37,737 nucleotides of DNA from Lachnospiraceae bacterium (GCA_015057275.1 SVEO01000017.1:1-37737); one strand, 5' to 3'; positions 7,243-17,537 are shown, numbered from the stretch's first letter. Numbers and translations: made by a program. Notes: generated from the sequence alone by a model not told the origin.

Positions 7243-9153
7243 CTATACGTCTAATTCTGCGTCTGTCGCATGTTCATAAATAAACGCTCTTCGCGGCGGC
7301 ACATCGCTGCCCATCAGCATGCTTGTTACCTGACTTGCCATCTTTGCATCCTCAATTTCCACAAGCTTGAGCACTCGTGTTTCCGGATTTAAAGTTGTTT
7401 CCCAAAGCTGCTCCGCATCCATCTCACCGAGACCTTTGTAACGTTGCAACGTAAAACCGGAATGCGTCTTGCGGTACTTCTCGAGCGCCTTATCATCGTA
7501 CAAATACTCGCCCTCGCCCTTCTTCGGCACCGCCTTGTAAAGCGGCGGTGTGGCAAGATACACATGTCCGTGTGTAATCAGTTCCGGCATAAAGCGATAG
7601 AAAAATGTCAATAACAAGGTTGCGATATGTGCACCGTCGACATCGGCATCGGTCATAATGATAATCTTATGATAACGCAGCTTATTGATATCAAAATCAT
7701 TTCCGTAACCTTCCGAAAATCCACAACCAAAAGTATTAATCATCGTCTTAATTTCTGCGTTGGCAAGCACCTTATCGACCGTCGCTTTTTCAACGTTCAA
7801 TATCTTACCGCGGATTGGCAGAATCGCCTGTGTTCTGCGGTTTCTGGCCGTTTTTGCCGAACCGCCCGCCGAGTCACCCTCTACGATAAACACTTCGCAT
7901 TCCTCTGGCTTTCTGCTTTCACAGTTTGCCAGCTTGCCATTGGAGTCAATGGAGAACTTTGGCTTTGTCAAAAGATTTGTCTTCGCCTTTTCCTCTGCTC
8001 TGCGGATTTTCGCCGATTTTTCTGCGCAGGAAATAACTGTCTTTAAAGTCTCTAGGTTTTTATCAAAATAAAGTGTCAGTGCCTCGCCGGTAATCTCAGC
8101 CGCCACTTTGCCGGCATCCGGGTTGTCCAGCTTCGTTTTTGTCTGACCTTCAAAGCGCGGTTCCGGGTGCTTAATGGCAATAATGGCTGTCATACCGTTT
8201 CGCACATCGGAGCCGGTAAAATTCGTATCTTTCTCTTTTAAAATTCCCAGTTCACGCGCATACTGGTTGATAATCATCGTATACTTCGATTTAAAGCCGG
8301 TAATATGAGTACCGCCCTCCTGCGTATAGATGTTGTTACAGAAGCCAAGAATATTTTCCTGGAACTCATCGGTAAACTGCACTGCACCTTCCAGCTCAAT
8401 TCCGTCTACCTTCTTTGTGAAATAAATCACATCGTGAAGCGTCGGCTTGCCTTCGTTCAAATCCTTAACATAAGCTGCAATACCGTCCGGCTCGTGAAAA
8501 ACGATATCTTCTTCTTCGGTCAAACGTTTGTTGATAAAATGAATGGTCAACCCCGGATTTAAGTACGCAGTCTCATGCAGACGGCTTTTAATGGCATCCG
8601 CCTTAAAATATGTTTTTTCAAAAATTTCATCGTCCGGAAGGAACTGCACGAACGTACCGGTATCATTTTTTCTACATGTACCGATTTCCTGAAGATCATA
8701 CATAACCTTGCCGCGCTCGTATCTCTGCTTATAAATCTTTCCGTCCACTTTCACAACGACTTCCAGCCAACGCGAAAGCGCATTTACTACGGATGCACCT
8801 ACACCGTGCAGACCACCGGAAATTTTATATCCACCGTCACCAAACTTACCTCCGGCATGAAGAATCGTAAACACAACCTGCACAGCCGGAATACCGGCTT
8901 TCTCCTGAATTCCAACCGGAATACCACGACCGTTATCCTGAATCGTTGCGGTGCCATCCTTCTCCAGCGTGACAGTAATTTCGGTACAATATCCAGCTAG
9001 ATGCTCGTCCACCGAGTTGTCCACAATTTCATAAATCAAGTGATTTAAGCCTTTTGTCGAAACGCTGCCGATGTACATACCCGGACGTTTTCTAACCGCT
9101 TCTAATCCCTCTAATATGGAAATGCTGCTGGCATCATATGTCTGTTTTGCCAT
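7243..9153 (-). CDS. Type II DNA topoisomerase, B subunit (ATPase; ParE/GyrB family)
   Basis: The 636-residue protein provides ATP-driven strand passage for the A subunit encoded next. The GHKL ATPase domain contains Glu42 and Asn46 in YEIVDNSVDE, Asp73 in IQDNGRGIP, and GLHGVGASVVNALS (lid, about 114-127). The transducer has the QTKTKL loop. The TOPRIM domain shows EGDSAGGSAK and DADVDGAHI, and the C-terminus has QRYKGLGEMDAEQLWETT. Length is normal for GyrB/ParE of this phylum and no E. coli-type insertion is present. GGAGGG lies 5 bases before ATG 9153. The start overlaps the end of ribF by 20 bases, indicating translational coupling to the ribosome/transcription operon upstream. Confidence 0.95.
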   Translation of the reverse strand: MAKQTYDASSISILEGLEAVRKRPGMYIGSVSTKGLNHLIYEIVDNSVDEHLAGYCTEITVTLEKDGTATIQDNGRGIPVGIQEKAGIPAVQVVFTILHAGGKFGDGGYKISGGLHGVGASVVNALSRWLEVVVKVDGKIYKQRYERGKVMYDLQEIGTCRKNDTGTFVQFLPDDEIFEKTYFKADAIKSRLHETAYLNPGLTIHFINKRLTEEEDIVFHEPDGIAAYVKDLNEGKPTLHDVIYFTKKVDGIELEGAVQFTDEFQENILGFCNNIYTQEGGTHITGFKSKYTMIINQYARELGILKEKDTNFTGSDVRNGMTAIIAIKHPEPRFEGQTKTKLDNPDAGKVAAEITGEALTLYFDKNLETLKTVISCAEKSAKIRRAEEKAKTNLLTKPKFSIDSNGKLANCESRKPEECEVFIVEGDSAGGSAKTARNRRTQAILPIRGKILNVEKATVDKVLANAEIKTMINTFGCGFSEGYGNDFDINKLRYHKIIIMTDADVDGAHIATLLLTFFYRFMPELITHGHVYLATPPLYKAVPKKGEGEYLYDDKALEKYRKTHSGFTLQRYKGLGEMDAEQLWETTLNPETRVLKLVEIEDAKMASQVTSMLMGSDVPPRRAFIYEHATDAELDV

Positions 9154-10069
9154 TCGTTCCCTCCATCTTTCTTCTGGCAGCGATATCCCGCTGCATCTGT
9201 TCTTTTAATCCTTCAATGCCCGAAAATTTAATTTCCGGCCTCATAAAACGGAATAACCGGACAAGTGCCCGCTTTCCGTACACATCACCATCAAAATCGA
9301 GCAGATGCGTTTCGATGGCCGGCGCGAAGTTATCGCCCACCGTCGGTTTGCATCCAATGTTGGTAATACTTATATATGTCTTTTCCTCTATGACTGTCTC
9401 GGAAGCGTAGACACCGTGCGGCGGCACAAGCTTGTGCTCATCGAGTTCCTGATTAATGGTCGGAATACCGATAGTTCTGCCGAGCGCCTTTCCGTGACAT
9501 ATTTTACCGGAAAAGAAATATGGATAGCCAAGCAATTGATTTGCTCGCTCCATCTTTCCTTCCAGAATGTTTTTCCTTATTTCTGTGCTGCTGACAATTG
9601 TTTCTGATAACGGTTCTTTTTCGATGATCCGCAGCTCATAGCCGTAGATTTTACCGAGTTCATCCGCAAGCTGTGCCGTACCGCGGCGATTTCTGCCAAA
9701 ACTTAAGTCACTGCCACCGATTAATAGCTTCATCCCAAGCTTCTTTACGAGAATGTCCGCAATAAAATCTTCCGCTTCCATCGCAAAGAATTCTTTCGTC
9801 ACCGGATAAACAATCAACACATCAACACCGCATTGCTCGTACAAATTAAGTTTTTCCTCTGTGGTCAAAAGAAAGGATTCTTTTTCTCCGAACATTACAT
9901 GCGCCGGTTGACTGCTGAATGTAAACACAACTGTTGTCAGGCCTTCTGTCTTTGCCTTGCCAATCTCACGTAGTATTTTTTTATGCCCTAAATGAATTCC
10001 GTCAAATTTCCCTAAAGTTACTGCGGTATTTCTGAATTCAAATTCCGTCGTATTTGTAATGAGCCTCAT
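9134..10069 (-). CDS. ribF: Bifunctional riboflavin kinase / FAD synthetase
   Basis: This cytoplasmic enzyme converts riboflavin to FMN and FMN to FAD. The 311-residue protein has an N-terminal nucleotidyltransferase domain (about 1-155) with VTLGKFDGIHLGHKKIL carrying the HxGH motif, and SSTEIRKNI as the later ISSTxIR-like motif. The C-terminal riboflavin-kinase domain (about 180-305) shows GKALGRTIGIPTIN and a GVYASETVIE strand. It is the last member of the classic rimP-ribF order here and overlaps the topoisomerase B-subunit start. A GGAG sequence is about 12 bases before the ATG. No FMN riboswitch is present, as expected for an internal operon gene. Confidence 0.95.
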   Translation of the reverse strand: MRLITNTTEFEFRNTAVTLGKFDGIHLGHKKILREIGKAKTEGLTTVVFTFSSQPAHVMFGEKESFLLTTEEKLNLYEQCGVDVLIVYPVTKEFFAMEAEDFIADILVKKLGMKLLIGGSDLSFGRNRRGTAQLADELGKIYGYELRIIEKEPLSETIVSSTEIRKNILEGKMERANQLLGYPYFFSGKICHGKALGRTIGIPTINQELDEHKLVPPHGVYASETVIEEKTYISITNIGCKPTVGDNFAPAIETHLLDFDGDVYGKRALVRLFRFMRPEIKFSGIEGLKEQMQRDIAARRKMEGTNGKTDI

Positions 10070-10101
10070 CGGTAACGTATACTCCTTTCCTTTTCCGAAA
10101 A

Positions 10102-11016
10102 TTATTTGCGGAAAAAGATTTTCTCTGGACGGTACTGCTTTTTCTTACTGTCCCACTCATAAACACCGACAAAAGTACCATCTGCATGATATACTAAAAT
10201 CTGCTTTTCTTTCTCACCGGCATCCGAAAGCATAGCTTTTGTAATGCAATTTCCATTTTCGGTGTAACGCTCAAATTCTGTGCGCATCGTGTGTTTTGGT
10301 GCGTCAAACATCTCATCCGGCTTGCGAATAATGTTTTCGAGCTGCCCATTATCACGGTACTGCTCGATTTCTGCCAGCGTTTTCGCGTTTTCTAACGTAA
10401 AGATACCGACTTTTGTACGAATTAGACTTTCCATGCAACCACCGCAGCCAATCGCTGTACCAATGTCATCACACAGACTTCGGATATAGGTACCCTTACT
10501 GCAATGAATGGATAATGTGATGCGTGGAAGCTCCATTTTCAAAATAGAAATCGAAAACACTTCGATTTCACGCGCTTTTCGCTCCACTTCTACACCGGCA
10601 CGTGCTAGTTCATAAAGCTTCTTGCCGTTTACCTTTAGCGCAGAGTACATCGGCGGTATCTGCATCTGTTTGCCGACAAAGCTCAAAATCACTTCACGGA
10701 CTATCTCCTCGGTCAGCGCATGTTCTGTGGAAAACCTATCAAAATCGACTTCCCCTATTACTTCACCGCTGATATCGAGCGTGTCCGTCTGCTTTCCGAG
10801 CAGCAACACTGCTTCGTACACTTTATCCTTGTCCGTCAGCATGTCGCAAAGCTTAGTTCCGGTACCGAGACAAACCGGCAACACACCTACCGCATCCGGA
10901 TCGAGAGTTCCGGTATGTCCGATTTTTTTCTGTTTTAAGATACCTCGCAACTTTGCGACAACATCGTGTGATGTATAGCCTTTTTCCTTATAAACATTTA
11001 TCATTCCATCAAACAT
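10102..11016 (-). CDS. truB: tRNA pseudouridine-55 synthase
   Basis: TruB converts U55 in the T-loop of elongator tRNAs to pseudouridine. The 304-residue protein has [14 protein letters not shown] with the catalytic Asp39, YEAVLLLG in the core, [21 protein letters not shown] as the substrate-binding stretch, and [15 protein letters not shown] near residue 170, all diagnostic for TruB. A C-terminal extension of about 60 residues (after 235) fits the PUA-like tail of Firmicute TruB. AAAGGA precedes ATG 11016 by about 8 bases; MIN at codon 5 is an alternative start. It lies between nrnA and ribF in the expected order. Confidence 0.96.
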   Translation of the reverse strand: MFDGMINVYKEKGYTSHDVVAKLRGILKQKKIGHTGTLDPDAVGVLPVCLGTGTKLCDMLTDKDKVYEAVLLLGKQTDTLDISGEVIGEVDFDRFSTEHALTEEIVREVILSFVGKQMQIPPMYSALKVNGKKLYELARAGVEVERKAREIEVFSISILKMELPRITLSIHCSKGTYIRSLCDDIGTAIGCGGCMESLIRTKVGIFTLENAKTLAEIEQYRDNGQLENIIRKPDEMFDAPKHTMRTEFERYTENGNCITKAMLSDAGEKEKQILVYHADGTFVGVYEWDSKKKQYRPEKIFFRK

Positions 11017-11055
11017 AGGCGATTCCTTTTGGTTGATATCTCGTCGAAAATACTG

Positions 11056-12036
11056 CTACGCTTCTTCCTTCGGATACAACTGTTCTTCTATATGCTTCGA
11101 AATATTATTTAATACATCGTGTACGGTGCCTTTCATCTGGAAGCCAGCCGCACGCACGTGACCACCACCGCCAAAATAGGTGGCGATTTTACTGACATCA
11201 ACAACTCTCTTGGAGCGCATGCTGATTTTATACTCCATATCAGCAATTTCATAAAGAAACACCGCACATTCCACACCGGCCGTTAAACGCAACTGCTCAA
11301 CAATACCGCCGAGGTCCACGCCGGTCACACCGTAAAAATCCATCTGTGAGCGCTTAATCACCGAGAAAATGCACTTCTTATCCATAAATAAGACGCTTTC
11401 TAACAATGCTCGGCCGAGAATCTGATTCTGTATATATGTTTTTTCGTAAAATGTTTCATCAATAATACGGCTGCCCTCAACACCCTTTGTTAAAAGCTTG
11501 CCTGCAATCTGCATCGTCTTTTCCGATGTATTTGAATATTTGAATGCACCGGAATCATGCACGATTCCGAGATAAATCGCCTCCGCACAAGCAAGAGAAA
11601 TCTTGCTTTCGTCCAAAAGCTGATAGACAATTTCGCTGGCGGAACTTGCATCCGCAAGCACTACACTGTCATCCGCATAATCCGTGTTACTGATATGATG
11701 ATCGATACAAAATGTGCGCTTGGCCTTTCGGAACATCGGCTCCAAAATTCCTAAACGGTCCGAATCACTCGAATCAAGAATGATAAATAAATCCACCGCC
11801 GGAATATCGCCTGCAACTGCATCCTTCCACAAAATAGCTTCCTTCATGCGATTAATAAATGCAAACTGCTCCGGAATGACTTCAAAGTATACCTTGACAT
11901 TCAGGGTATCACCATATACATCTTTCAAATAATTATAAACTGCCATGCAAGAACCAATGCAGTCGCCATCCGGGCGTAAATGCCCGGAAATAGCGATACT
12001 CTTCGCATTATCAATAATTTGACTAATTTGCATCAT
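11056..12036 (-). CDS. nrnA: DHH/DHHA1 phosphoesterase, oligoribonuclease/pAp phosphatase NrnA-like
   Basis: The 326-residue protein belongs to the DHH family whose NrnA members degrade nano-RNA and dephosphorylate 3'-phosphoadenosine 5'-phosphate. Metal-binding motifs are GHLRPDGDCIGS (about 19-30), ILDSSDSDRLG, and the name-giving DHHISNTDYAD (about 137-147). The DHHA1 domain ends with GGGGHVRAAGF (about 290-300). It overlaps the 3' end of rbfA by 14 bases, suggesting coupled translation. ATG at 12036 or the following ATG (12033) could be used. A related cyclic-dinucleotide phosphodiesterase role cannot be excluded, but operon position favours NrnA. Confidence 0.92.
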   Translation of the reverse strand: MMQISQIIDNAKSIAISGHLRPDGDCIGSCMAVYNYLKDVYGDTLNVKVYFEVIPEQFAFINRMKEAILWKDAVAGDIPAVDLFIILDSSDSDRLGILEPMFRKAKRTFCIDHHISNTDYADDSVVLADASSASEIVYQLLDESKISLACAEAIYLGIVHDSGAFKYSNTSEKTMQIAGKLLTKGVEGSRIIDETFYEKTYIQNQILGRALLESVLFMDKKCIFSVIKRSQMDFYGVTGVDLGGIVEQLRLTAGVECAVFLYEIADMEYKISMRSKRVVDVSKIATYFGGGGHVRAAGFQMKGTVHDVLNNISKHIEEQLYPKEEA

Positions 12037-12391
12037 TTATTTTTTTCATCTCCTCATCAATCTTTTTCGTCATGTTGATGCCGTATTCGATAGAATTATC
12101 CATAATGAAACGAATTTCCGGCGTGTTTCTGAGATTGATGGAGGCTGCTAATTGCTTGCGGATATAACCTTCGGCATTTTTTAAGCCGAGAAGTGTATTT
12201 TTTCTTGCTTCTTCATCACCAAGCACGCTGATGTATGCTCTGCAAGTCTTTAAATCCGGGGCAACAATAACTTCTATCACGCTGGTCAGTGGGTGGATGC
12301 GCGGGTCTTTGATTTCCTGGGAAATAATCTTGCTTAATTCACGCTGCACTTCACCGTTAATACGTGTATTTTTAATACTATTCTTTCTCAT
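12023..12391 (-). CDS. rbfA: Ribosome-binding factor A
   Basis: RbfA binds the 30S subunit during late 16S rRNA maturation. The 122-residue protein has the KH-like fold signatures RINGEVQRELSKIISQEIKDPR at the start, LKTCRAYISVLG in the middle, and LRNTPEIRFIMDNSIEYG near the end. The gene begins 3 bases after the infB stop and overlaps nrnA, consistent with tight coupling. The spacing of the nearest GAGG is long (about 14 bases), so re-initiation by ribosomes leaving infB is likely. Confidence 0.95.
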   Translation of the reverse strand: MRKNSIKNTRINGEVQRELSKIISQEIKDPRIHPLTSVIEVIVAPDLKTCRAYISVLGDEEARKNTLLGLKNAEGYIRKQLAASINLRNTPEIRFIMDNSIEYGINMTKKIDEEMKKINDAN

Positions 12392-12394
12392 TTA

Positions 12395-15208
12395 TTATCT
12401 TTTTACCTCTACCATCATATAGGCTTCGATCTGGTCAAGCTCCTGCAAGTCGTTGAACTTTTCGAATACAAGACCGCACTCGTAGCCTGCTCTTACTTCC
12501 TTTACATCATCCTTAAATCTCTTCAGAGAAGCAAGCGGACCGTCGAAAATCTGCTCACCCTCTCTTGTGATACGGCAGCTACAGCCTCTTTGGAAGGTAC
12601 CGTCAAGCACATAGGAACCGGCAATCGTACCGACACCAGATGCCTTGAAGAGCTGACGGATTTCTGCATGACCGAGTACTTTTTCTTCGAAAATCGGATC
12701 AAGCATGCCCTTCATTGCAGCTTCTACGTCAGCAATCGCATCATAAATGACACGGTACAGACGCAAGTCTACCTTTTCACTATCCGCAATATCCTTTGCC
12801 TGATTATCCGGCTTCACGTTGAAACCGATAATAATTGCGTTGGATGCACTTGCCAGGGAAACATCAGATTCGTTAATGGCACCAACGCCACCGTGAATTA
12901 CCTTAACAACAACTTCATCGTTTGACAGCTTCATTAAGCTCTGGCGTACAGCTTCCACAGAGCCCTGTACGTCAGCCTTGACGATGATATTTAATTCCTT
13001 CACATCGCCAGCCTTAATCTGTGTGAACAAGTCATCAAGCGACATCTTCGCCTTTGTTCCTTCGAGCAGCTTTTCCTTGCTGTCTTCGATGAATGTTTCC
13101 GCAAATGCTCTTGCTTCTTTTTCATTTTCCGTGCCGACAAATACCTCACCGGCATTCGGCACACCATTTAAACCTAAAATCTCAACCGGAGTGGATGGGC
13201 CCGCTTCGGTTACTCTTCTGCCCTTATCGTCAATCATCGCACGGACTTTACCGTAGTTTGCGCCTACAGCAATGGTGTCTCCGACATGCAGCGTACCTTT
13301 CTGTACGAGGATGGTTGCCACGGAACCTTTCCCCTTATCAAGCTTCGCTTCGATGACGATACCTCTTGCCTTACGGTTCGGATTTGCCTTTAATTCATGG
13401 ATATCTGCATCCAAAAGAACCATCTCTAACAGTTCCTCGATACCTTCCTTAGAATGTGCAGAAACCGGCACCATAATCGTACTGCCGCCCCAGCTTTCTG
13501 CCACAAGTTCATGCTCGGTCAGCTCCTGCTTTACTCTTTCAATGTTTGCGCTTGGCTTATCAATTTTGTTAATTGCTACGATAATGCTGATACCGGCAGC
13601 CTTTGCATGGTTGATTGCTTCAATGGTCTGCGGCATAACACCGTCATCGGCAGCAACAACTAAGATAGCGATATCGGTCGCCTGCGCACCACGCATACGC
13701 ATGGCTGTAAACGCCTCGTGACCCGGTGTGTCGAGGAATGTAATCTTCTGGTCGTTAATTTCTACCATGTAAGCACCGATATGCTGTGTAATACCGCCTG
13801 CTTCTCTGGAAATCACGTTTGTCTCACGAATTGCGTCAAGAAGGGATGTCTTACCGTGGTCAACATGACCCATAACACAGACAACCGGTGGACGCTTTAC
13901 CATCAAGGATTCGTCCTCCTCATCTTCCTTAAGCAATTCTTCAATGCGGTCAACCTTTTCTTCTTTTTCGCAAATGATATCGTATTCCATCGCGATTTCT
14001 TCTGCAGTTTCAAAGTCGATTTCCTGATTTAAAGTTACAATTTTACCCTGCAGGAACAGCTTTTTGATTAATGCAGCCGGCTGCATTGCCATCTTTTCTG
14101 CCAATTCCTTGATTGTAATTACTTCCGGAAGGACTAACAGCTTGATTTCTTCTTCCGGTGCTTCCTTTACCTGCTTTACAGGTTTTGTCAGCATCGGATT
14201 CTTCATGTTCTTTTCCTGCTTGTTCGTACGTTCTTTTTCCTGCTTATTTCTTTCCTGACGGTTTTTGCGGTCGTTCTTTTCCTGACGGAATGCTGCATCT
14301 TCCTTGAAGCTTTCATTCTTCATCGCCTCATCGCGAGAAGTGCGGCGTCCGGACTCTCTGCGGTTGTCTTTATTAAAACCGCCATCCTTATCCTTGTTAA
14401 ATCCGCCGTCTTTCCCAAATCCGCCGTCCTTATTAAACTCTTTGTTGAATCCACCGTCACGTCTTTGACCCATACCCTGTGGTCTGCCATCACGGTTCTC
14501 ACGGCCTACACCACCTTCACGTCTTGGTCCTTGTGGTCTGCCTTCACGGTTGTCGCGATTGAATCCACCTTCTCTATTGAAACCTTCGCGGTTCTCACGA
14601 TGAAAACTGCCGTCGCGTCTTGGTCCCTGATTTTGACTCTGCGGTCTGCCTTCGTGGTTGTCACGATTGAATCCGCCTTCTCTATTGAAGCCTTCGCGTC
14701 TTGGTCCCTGACCCTGTGGTCTGCCTTCGCGATTCTCACGGTTGAATCCACGATTTTCACGACCTACACCGCCTTCGCGATTTTCACGATAAAAACCTCC
14801 CTCACGGTTTTCGCGACCTACGCCACCTTCGCGTCTTGGCCCCTGATTTTGGCCCTGCGGTCTTCTATCACGGTTGTCGCGATGAAATCCGCCGTCCCGT
14901 CGCTGTCCCTGACTCTGCACCTGACGGTTGGAGCTATTCTGCGGATTAAATACGCGTGTAATGCGGGACTTTTTCGGTTCGCCGCTGTTTTCTTTTGCTT
15001 CATTGGTTACCGGCTTTTCTTCCTTCTTGGGAGCCGGTGCCGGCTGTGGCTTTGGTGCAAGCTTTGCTTTTACATAGCTTACTGCATCATCATCTACGCC
15101 GGACATGTGACTGGCTACCTCGATGCCTTTTTCCTTTAAAATTTCAATTACTTTTGTGTTTGATATATTATGCTCTTTTGCAATTTCATAAATTCTCTTT
15201 TTGGCCAT
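12395..15208 (-). CDS. infB: Translation initiation factor IF-2, with long repetitive N-terminus
   Basis: IF-2 is the GTPase that delivers initiator fMet-tRNA to the ribosome. The 937-residue protein has an IF2-N domain (about 1-50), a Pro/Lys linker, a low-complexity Arg/Gly/Asn/Glu/Asp segment (about 100-285), a Lys/Glu/Asn-rich linker, a second IF2-N-type domain (about 360-430), and the G domain with GHVDHGKT (447-454), DTPGHEAF and NKID. Domain II, domain III and the C-terminal tRNA-binding domain follow, ending [15 protein letters not shown]. The start has an AGGAGG site and overlaps ylxQ by 23 bases. The unusual point is the repeat block, described separately. Confidence 0.97.
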   Translation of the reverse strand: MAKKRIYEIAKEHNISNTKVIEILKEKGIEVASHMSGVDDDAVSYVKAKLAPKPQPAPAPKKEEKPVTNEAKENSGEPKKSRITRVFNPQNSSNRQVQSQGQRRDGGFHRDNRDRRPQGQNQGPRREGGVGRENREGGFYRENREGGVGRENRGFNRENREGRPQGQGPRREGFNREGGFNRDNHEGRPQSQNQGPRRDGSFHRENREGFNREGGFNRDNREGRPQGPRREGGVGRENRDGRPQGMGQRRDGGFNKEFNKDGGFGKDGGFNKDKDGGFNKDNRRESGRRTSRDEAMKNESFKEDAAFRQEKNDRKNRQERNKQEKERTNKQEKNMKNPMLTKPVKQVKEAPEEEIKLLVLPEVITIKELAEKMAMQPAALIKKLFLQGKIVTLNQEIDFETAEEIAMEYDIICEKEEKVDRIEELLKEDEEDESLMVKRPPVVCVMGHVDHGKTSLLDAIRETNVISREAGGITQHIGAYMVEINDQKITFLDTPGHEAFTAMRMRGAQATDIAILVVAADDGVMPQTIEAINHAKAAGISIIVAINKIDKPSANIERVKQELTEHELVAESWGGSTIMVPVSAHSKEGIEELLEMVLLDADIHELKANPNRKARGIVIEAKLDKGKGSVATILVQKGTLHVGDTIAVGANYGKVRAMIDDKGRRVTEAGPSTPVEILGLNGVPNAGEVFVGTENEKEARAFAETFIEDSKEKLLEGTKAKMSLDDLFTQIKAGDVKELNIIVKADVQGSVEAVRQSLMKLSNDEVVVKVIHGGVGAINESDVSLASASNAIIIGFNVKPDNQAKDIADSEKVDLRLYRVIYDAIADVEAAMKGMLDPIFEEKVLGHAEIRQLFKASGVGTIAGSYVLDGTFQRGCSCRITREGEQIFDGPLASLKRFKDDVKEVRAGYECGLVFEKFNDLQELDQIEAYMMVEVKR
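14354..14911 (-). repeat. Degenerate in-frame repeats encoding RG/NR-rich segment of IF-2
   Basis: About 185 codons are built from short diverged units such as [32 protein letters not shown] and, later, DGGFNKD. Several copies are nearly identical at the DNA level (for example GGTTGTCGCGATTGAATCCACC-like units differing by one or two bases), which indicates expansion by slippage or recombination. The arginine-rich part (about residues 103-250) changes to a lysine-rich form (about 251-282). The segment is expected to be disordered and basic, a possible RNA-binding tail. Confidence 0.85.
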
Positions 15209-15524
15209 GCAAGCTTCCTCCCTGATTTAACAACTTTACGATTGCATCTCTAAATCCTTCATCGGTTACAGCAACAGAAGCCCGGAACTGATTCCCAATC
15301 GCTCTGCCAAGTGTTTCTTTTGTACCGCAAGTCATATACGGTACTTTGTAAAATGCACACTTGTTTGTAAACAATTTTTTCGTGTTGCCACTAGCATCTT
15401 CCGCGGTAAGCACAAGCTTTGCCGTTCCTTTTTTCACTGCTTCTTCCACCGAAAATTCGCCGCTGACAACCTTTCCTGCTTTCTTTGCTAATCCTAATAA
15501 TGATAATACTCTGTCTGTGTTCAT
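15186..15524 (-). CDS. L7Ae/L30e-family ribosomal-like protein YlxQ
   Basis: The 112-residue protein begins with the family pattern [21 protein letters not shown] and has [16 protein letters not shown] followed by [12 protein letters not shown], the usual YlxQ/L7Ae core that binds kink-turn-like RNA. It lies between ylxR and infB, the conserved position. GGAG is 7 bases before the ATG, which directly follows the ylxR stop, and the end overlaps infB by 23 bases, so three genes are translationally linked. Its precise role in Firmicutes is not settled. Confidence 0.92.
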   Translation of the reverse strand: MNTDRVLSLLGLAKKAGKVVSGEFSVEEAVKKGTAKLVLTAEDASGNTKKLFTNKCAFYKVPYMTCGTKETLGRAIGNQFRASVAVTDEGFRDAIVKLLNQGGSLHGQKENL

Positions 15525-15791
15525 TTATTTCTCCAGCTCCTTCATAAGCTGCTCATATACTTCATCCGGAATCTTTACTTTTAAAGAACGTTCCAAACCT
15601 CGGTTTTTCTTCGCCTTTACCAGACACTCCGCATCTTTGCACAGATATGCACCGCGGCCGTTCTGTTTGCCGGTCATATCAAGCACAATCTGATCATCGG
15701 TCGTCTTTAATACTCTGATCATGGAACGTTTTTCTTTCATTTCCGTACATCCGGTACACTGCCTCATCGGCACTTTACGTACTGTCGCCAT
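15525..15791 (-). CDS. YlxR (RnpM-type) RNA-binding protein
   Basis: The 88-residue basic protein has the DUF448/YlxR signature: MRQCTGCTEMKEKRSMIRV near the start and GRGAYLCKDAECLVKAKKNRGLERSLK in the second half. YlxR proteins bind RNA, and in Bacillus the family has been associated with RNase P modulation. GGAGG is 6 bases before the ATG. It follows nusA and abuts ylxQ, as in most Firmicutes. Confidence 0.93.
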   Translation of the reverse strand: MATVRKVPMRQCTGCTEMKEKRSMIRVLKTTDDQIVLDMTGKQNGRGAYLCKDAECLVKAKKNRGLERSLKVKIPDEVYEQLMKELEK

Positions 15792-15824
15792 CCGATTCCT
15801 CCAATTTGCTTTCGAATTTGCTGC

Positions 15825-16988
15825 TTAGTTCTCCTCATCGTAGGAATCATACTCATCGTAAGATTCTTCGCCTTCTTCGTAATACTCGTCTGCATACTCA
15901 TCATATTCGTCGTTGTACTCTTCATAATGCTCTTCGTACTCTTCGCCGTAATATAACTGTGCCTGAGACTCGCTCTTTATGTCAATCTTAAAGCCGGTTA
16001 ATCTGGCAGCCAGTCTAGCGTTCTGGCCTTCCTTGCCGATAGCAAGGGATAACTGGTAATCCGGAACAACAACTTCTGCGGTTTTTGCCTCGTCGTCTGC
16101 CATAACGGAAATCACCTTTGCCGGGCTTAATGCATTCTCAATGAGAATGGCCGGATTGTCACTCCAATTGATAATGTCAATCTTTTCGCCACGAAGCTCG
16201 TCTACCACTGTATTTACACGTGCACCGTTCACACCGACACATGCGCCAACCGGGTCTACGTTCGGATTGTTGGACCAAACTGCAATCTTTGTTCTGGAAC
16301 CTGCTTCTCTGGAGATTGCCTTGATTTCCACAGTGCCATCCTTTACTTCTGCAACTTCTGCTTCAAACAGACGCTTTACAAGTTCCGGATGGGTTCTGGA
16401 AACAACAATCTTTGGTCCCTTTGTCGTATCCTTAACTTCCACGATGTAGAGCTTAATCCGCTGGGTCGGCTGGAATTCTTCTCCCGGGACCTGCTCATTT
16501 GCAGTTAAAACTGCATCTGCCTTGCCAAGGTTGATACTGATATTTTTGCCGTTAATTCTCTGAACGATACCTGTAACAATATCACGTTCCTTTGCATAGA
16601 ACTGATCGTAAATCACTCTTCTTTCTTCTTCGCGGATGGTCTGTAGAATTACACTCTTTGCTCTTTGAGCTGCGATACGGCCAAAGTCCTTGGACTTGAT
16701 TTCCACTTCTACTTCTTCGCCAATTTCCGGAAGCTTCTTGTACTTTGCAGCGTCTGCCAAGCTAATCTGAGTTCTCATATCCTCAACCTGCTCAACCACT
16801 TCCTTAATCGCGAATACCCCGATGTCGCCGGTCTCGCGGTCAACGCTTACTCTTACATTCTCAGCCTTGTCGAAATTCTGCTTATAAGCTGTGATGAGAG
16901 AATTTTCGATTGCCTCAAGCATTACCTCTTTGCGGATGTCCTTTTCCTTTTCTAAAATATTCAACGCCTCAATTAATTCCTTGTTCAT
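15825..16988 (-). CDS. nusA: Transcription termination/antitermination factor NusA with acidic Tyr-rich tail
   Basis: NusA binds RNA polymerase and controls pausing, termination and antitermination. The 387-residue protein has the N-terminal polymerase-binding domain (about 1-125), an S1 domain (about 132-200), and KH domains with [14 protein letters not shown] and [20 protein letters not shown]. Instead of the acidic repeats of proteobacterial NusA it ends in a 42-residue tail (346-387) made almost only of Glu, Asp and Tyr. The gene starts 47 bases after rimP with AAAGGAGG about 12 bases before the ATG. The core is normal; the tail is unusual in composition though short acidic tails occur in clostridial NusA. 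Confidence 0.96.
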   Translation of the reverse strand: MNKELIEALNILEKEKDIRKEVMLEAIENSLITAYKQNFDKAENVRVSVDRETGDIGVFAIKEVVEQVEDMRTQISLADAAKYKKLPEIGEEVEVEIKSKDFGRIAAQRAKSVILQTIREEERRVIYDQFYAKERDIVTGIVQRINGKNISINLGKADAVLTANEQVPGEEFQPTQRIKLYIVEVKDTTKGPKIVVSRTHPELVKRLFEAEVAEVKDGTVEIKAISREAGSRTKIAVWSNNPNVDPVGACVGVNGARVNTVVDELRGEKIDIINWSDNPAILIENALSPAKVISVMADDEAKTAEVVVPDYQLSLAIGKEGQNARLAARLTGFKIDIKSESQAQLYYGEEYEEHYEEYNDEYDEYADEYYEEGEESYDEYDSYDEEN

Positions 16989-17035
16989 TTGTAGTCATTA
17001 CCTCCTTTGATATATAAATGTTTTCTTTAAAGCTC

Positions 17036-17503
17036 TTAAAAGTCAAATGTGAGTCGCACGAGCGCTACATCCTTGCGCGCAAATTCCATCGTGTCCGTCT
17101 CATTCAGACGAATGGTAAAGTTCTCTGCATCATAATCTTCTAACAACCCTACGAATTCTTTCTGCTTCTGAATCGGCTTGTAAAGGTGAACCTCCACCTC
17201 TTCTCCGATGCTTCTGGCAAAATCTTTTTCTTTCTTCAGTGGGCGGCCGAGTCCCGGCGAACTCACTTCCAGAATGTATGCTTCCTTGATGAAATCAGAT
17301 TCGTCCAACTTAATCTCCAAAGCACGGCTGACAAGCTCACAGTCATCAATCGTGATACCGCCCGTCTTGTCTATATATGCACGAAGGTAGTAATTGCTAC
17401 CTTCCTTGACATATTCCACATCAACCAGTTCAAAGTTGTGTTCCTTGACAATCGGAATCAAAAATTCCTCTGCTTTCTTTTCGTAATCTTCTCTCTTAGC
17501 CAA
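17036..17503 (-). CDS. rimP: Ribosome maturation factor RimP, TTG start
   Basis: RimP helps assemble the 30S subunit. The 155-residue protein has the N-terminal domain with FELVDVEYVKEGSNYYLRAYIDK and the diagnostic DDCELVSRALEIKLDE, then YILEVSSPGLGRPLKKEKDF and a C-terminal SH3-like domain. The start codon at 17503 is TTG, with AAAGGAG placed 8 bases upstream, so the call of this start is good. It is the first gene of the operon, 77 bases downstream of the predicted transcription start. The rare start codon may limit RimP output relative to later genes. Confidence 0.95.
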   Translation of the reverse strand: MAKREDYEKKAEEFLIPIVKEHNFELVDVEYVKEGSNYYLRAYIDKTGGITIDDCELVSRALEIKLDESDFIKEAYILEVSSPGLGRPLKKEKDFARSIGEEVEVHLYKPIQKQKEFVGLLEDYDAENFTIRLNETDTMEFARKDVALVRLTFDF

Positions 17504-17537
17504 TTTTCTATCTCCTTTGCGCTAATACAATAACAAA

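Noticed and set aside
9134-10101. FMN riboswitch before ribF
   Set aside because: The gap before ribF is only 32 bases inside an operon; no room or conserved structure for an RFN element.
14354-14911. CRISPR-like appearance of the short repeats
   Set aside because: The units are coding, diverged, unequal in length and without unique spacers of constant size; they lie within infB.
14465-15139. Long plus-strand reading frame opposite the infB repeat region (224 codons)
   Set aside because: It is the antisense shadow of the RG/NR-rich repeats, whose codon bias removes stops in the opposite frame. It has no RBS and a repetitive composition, and a confirmed gene lies on the other strand.
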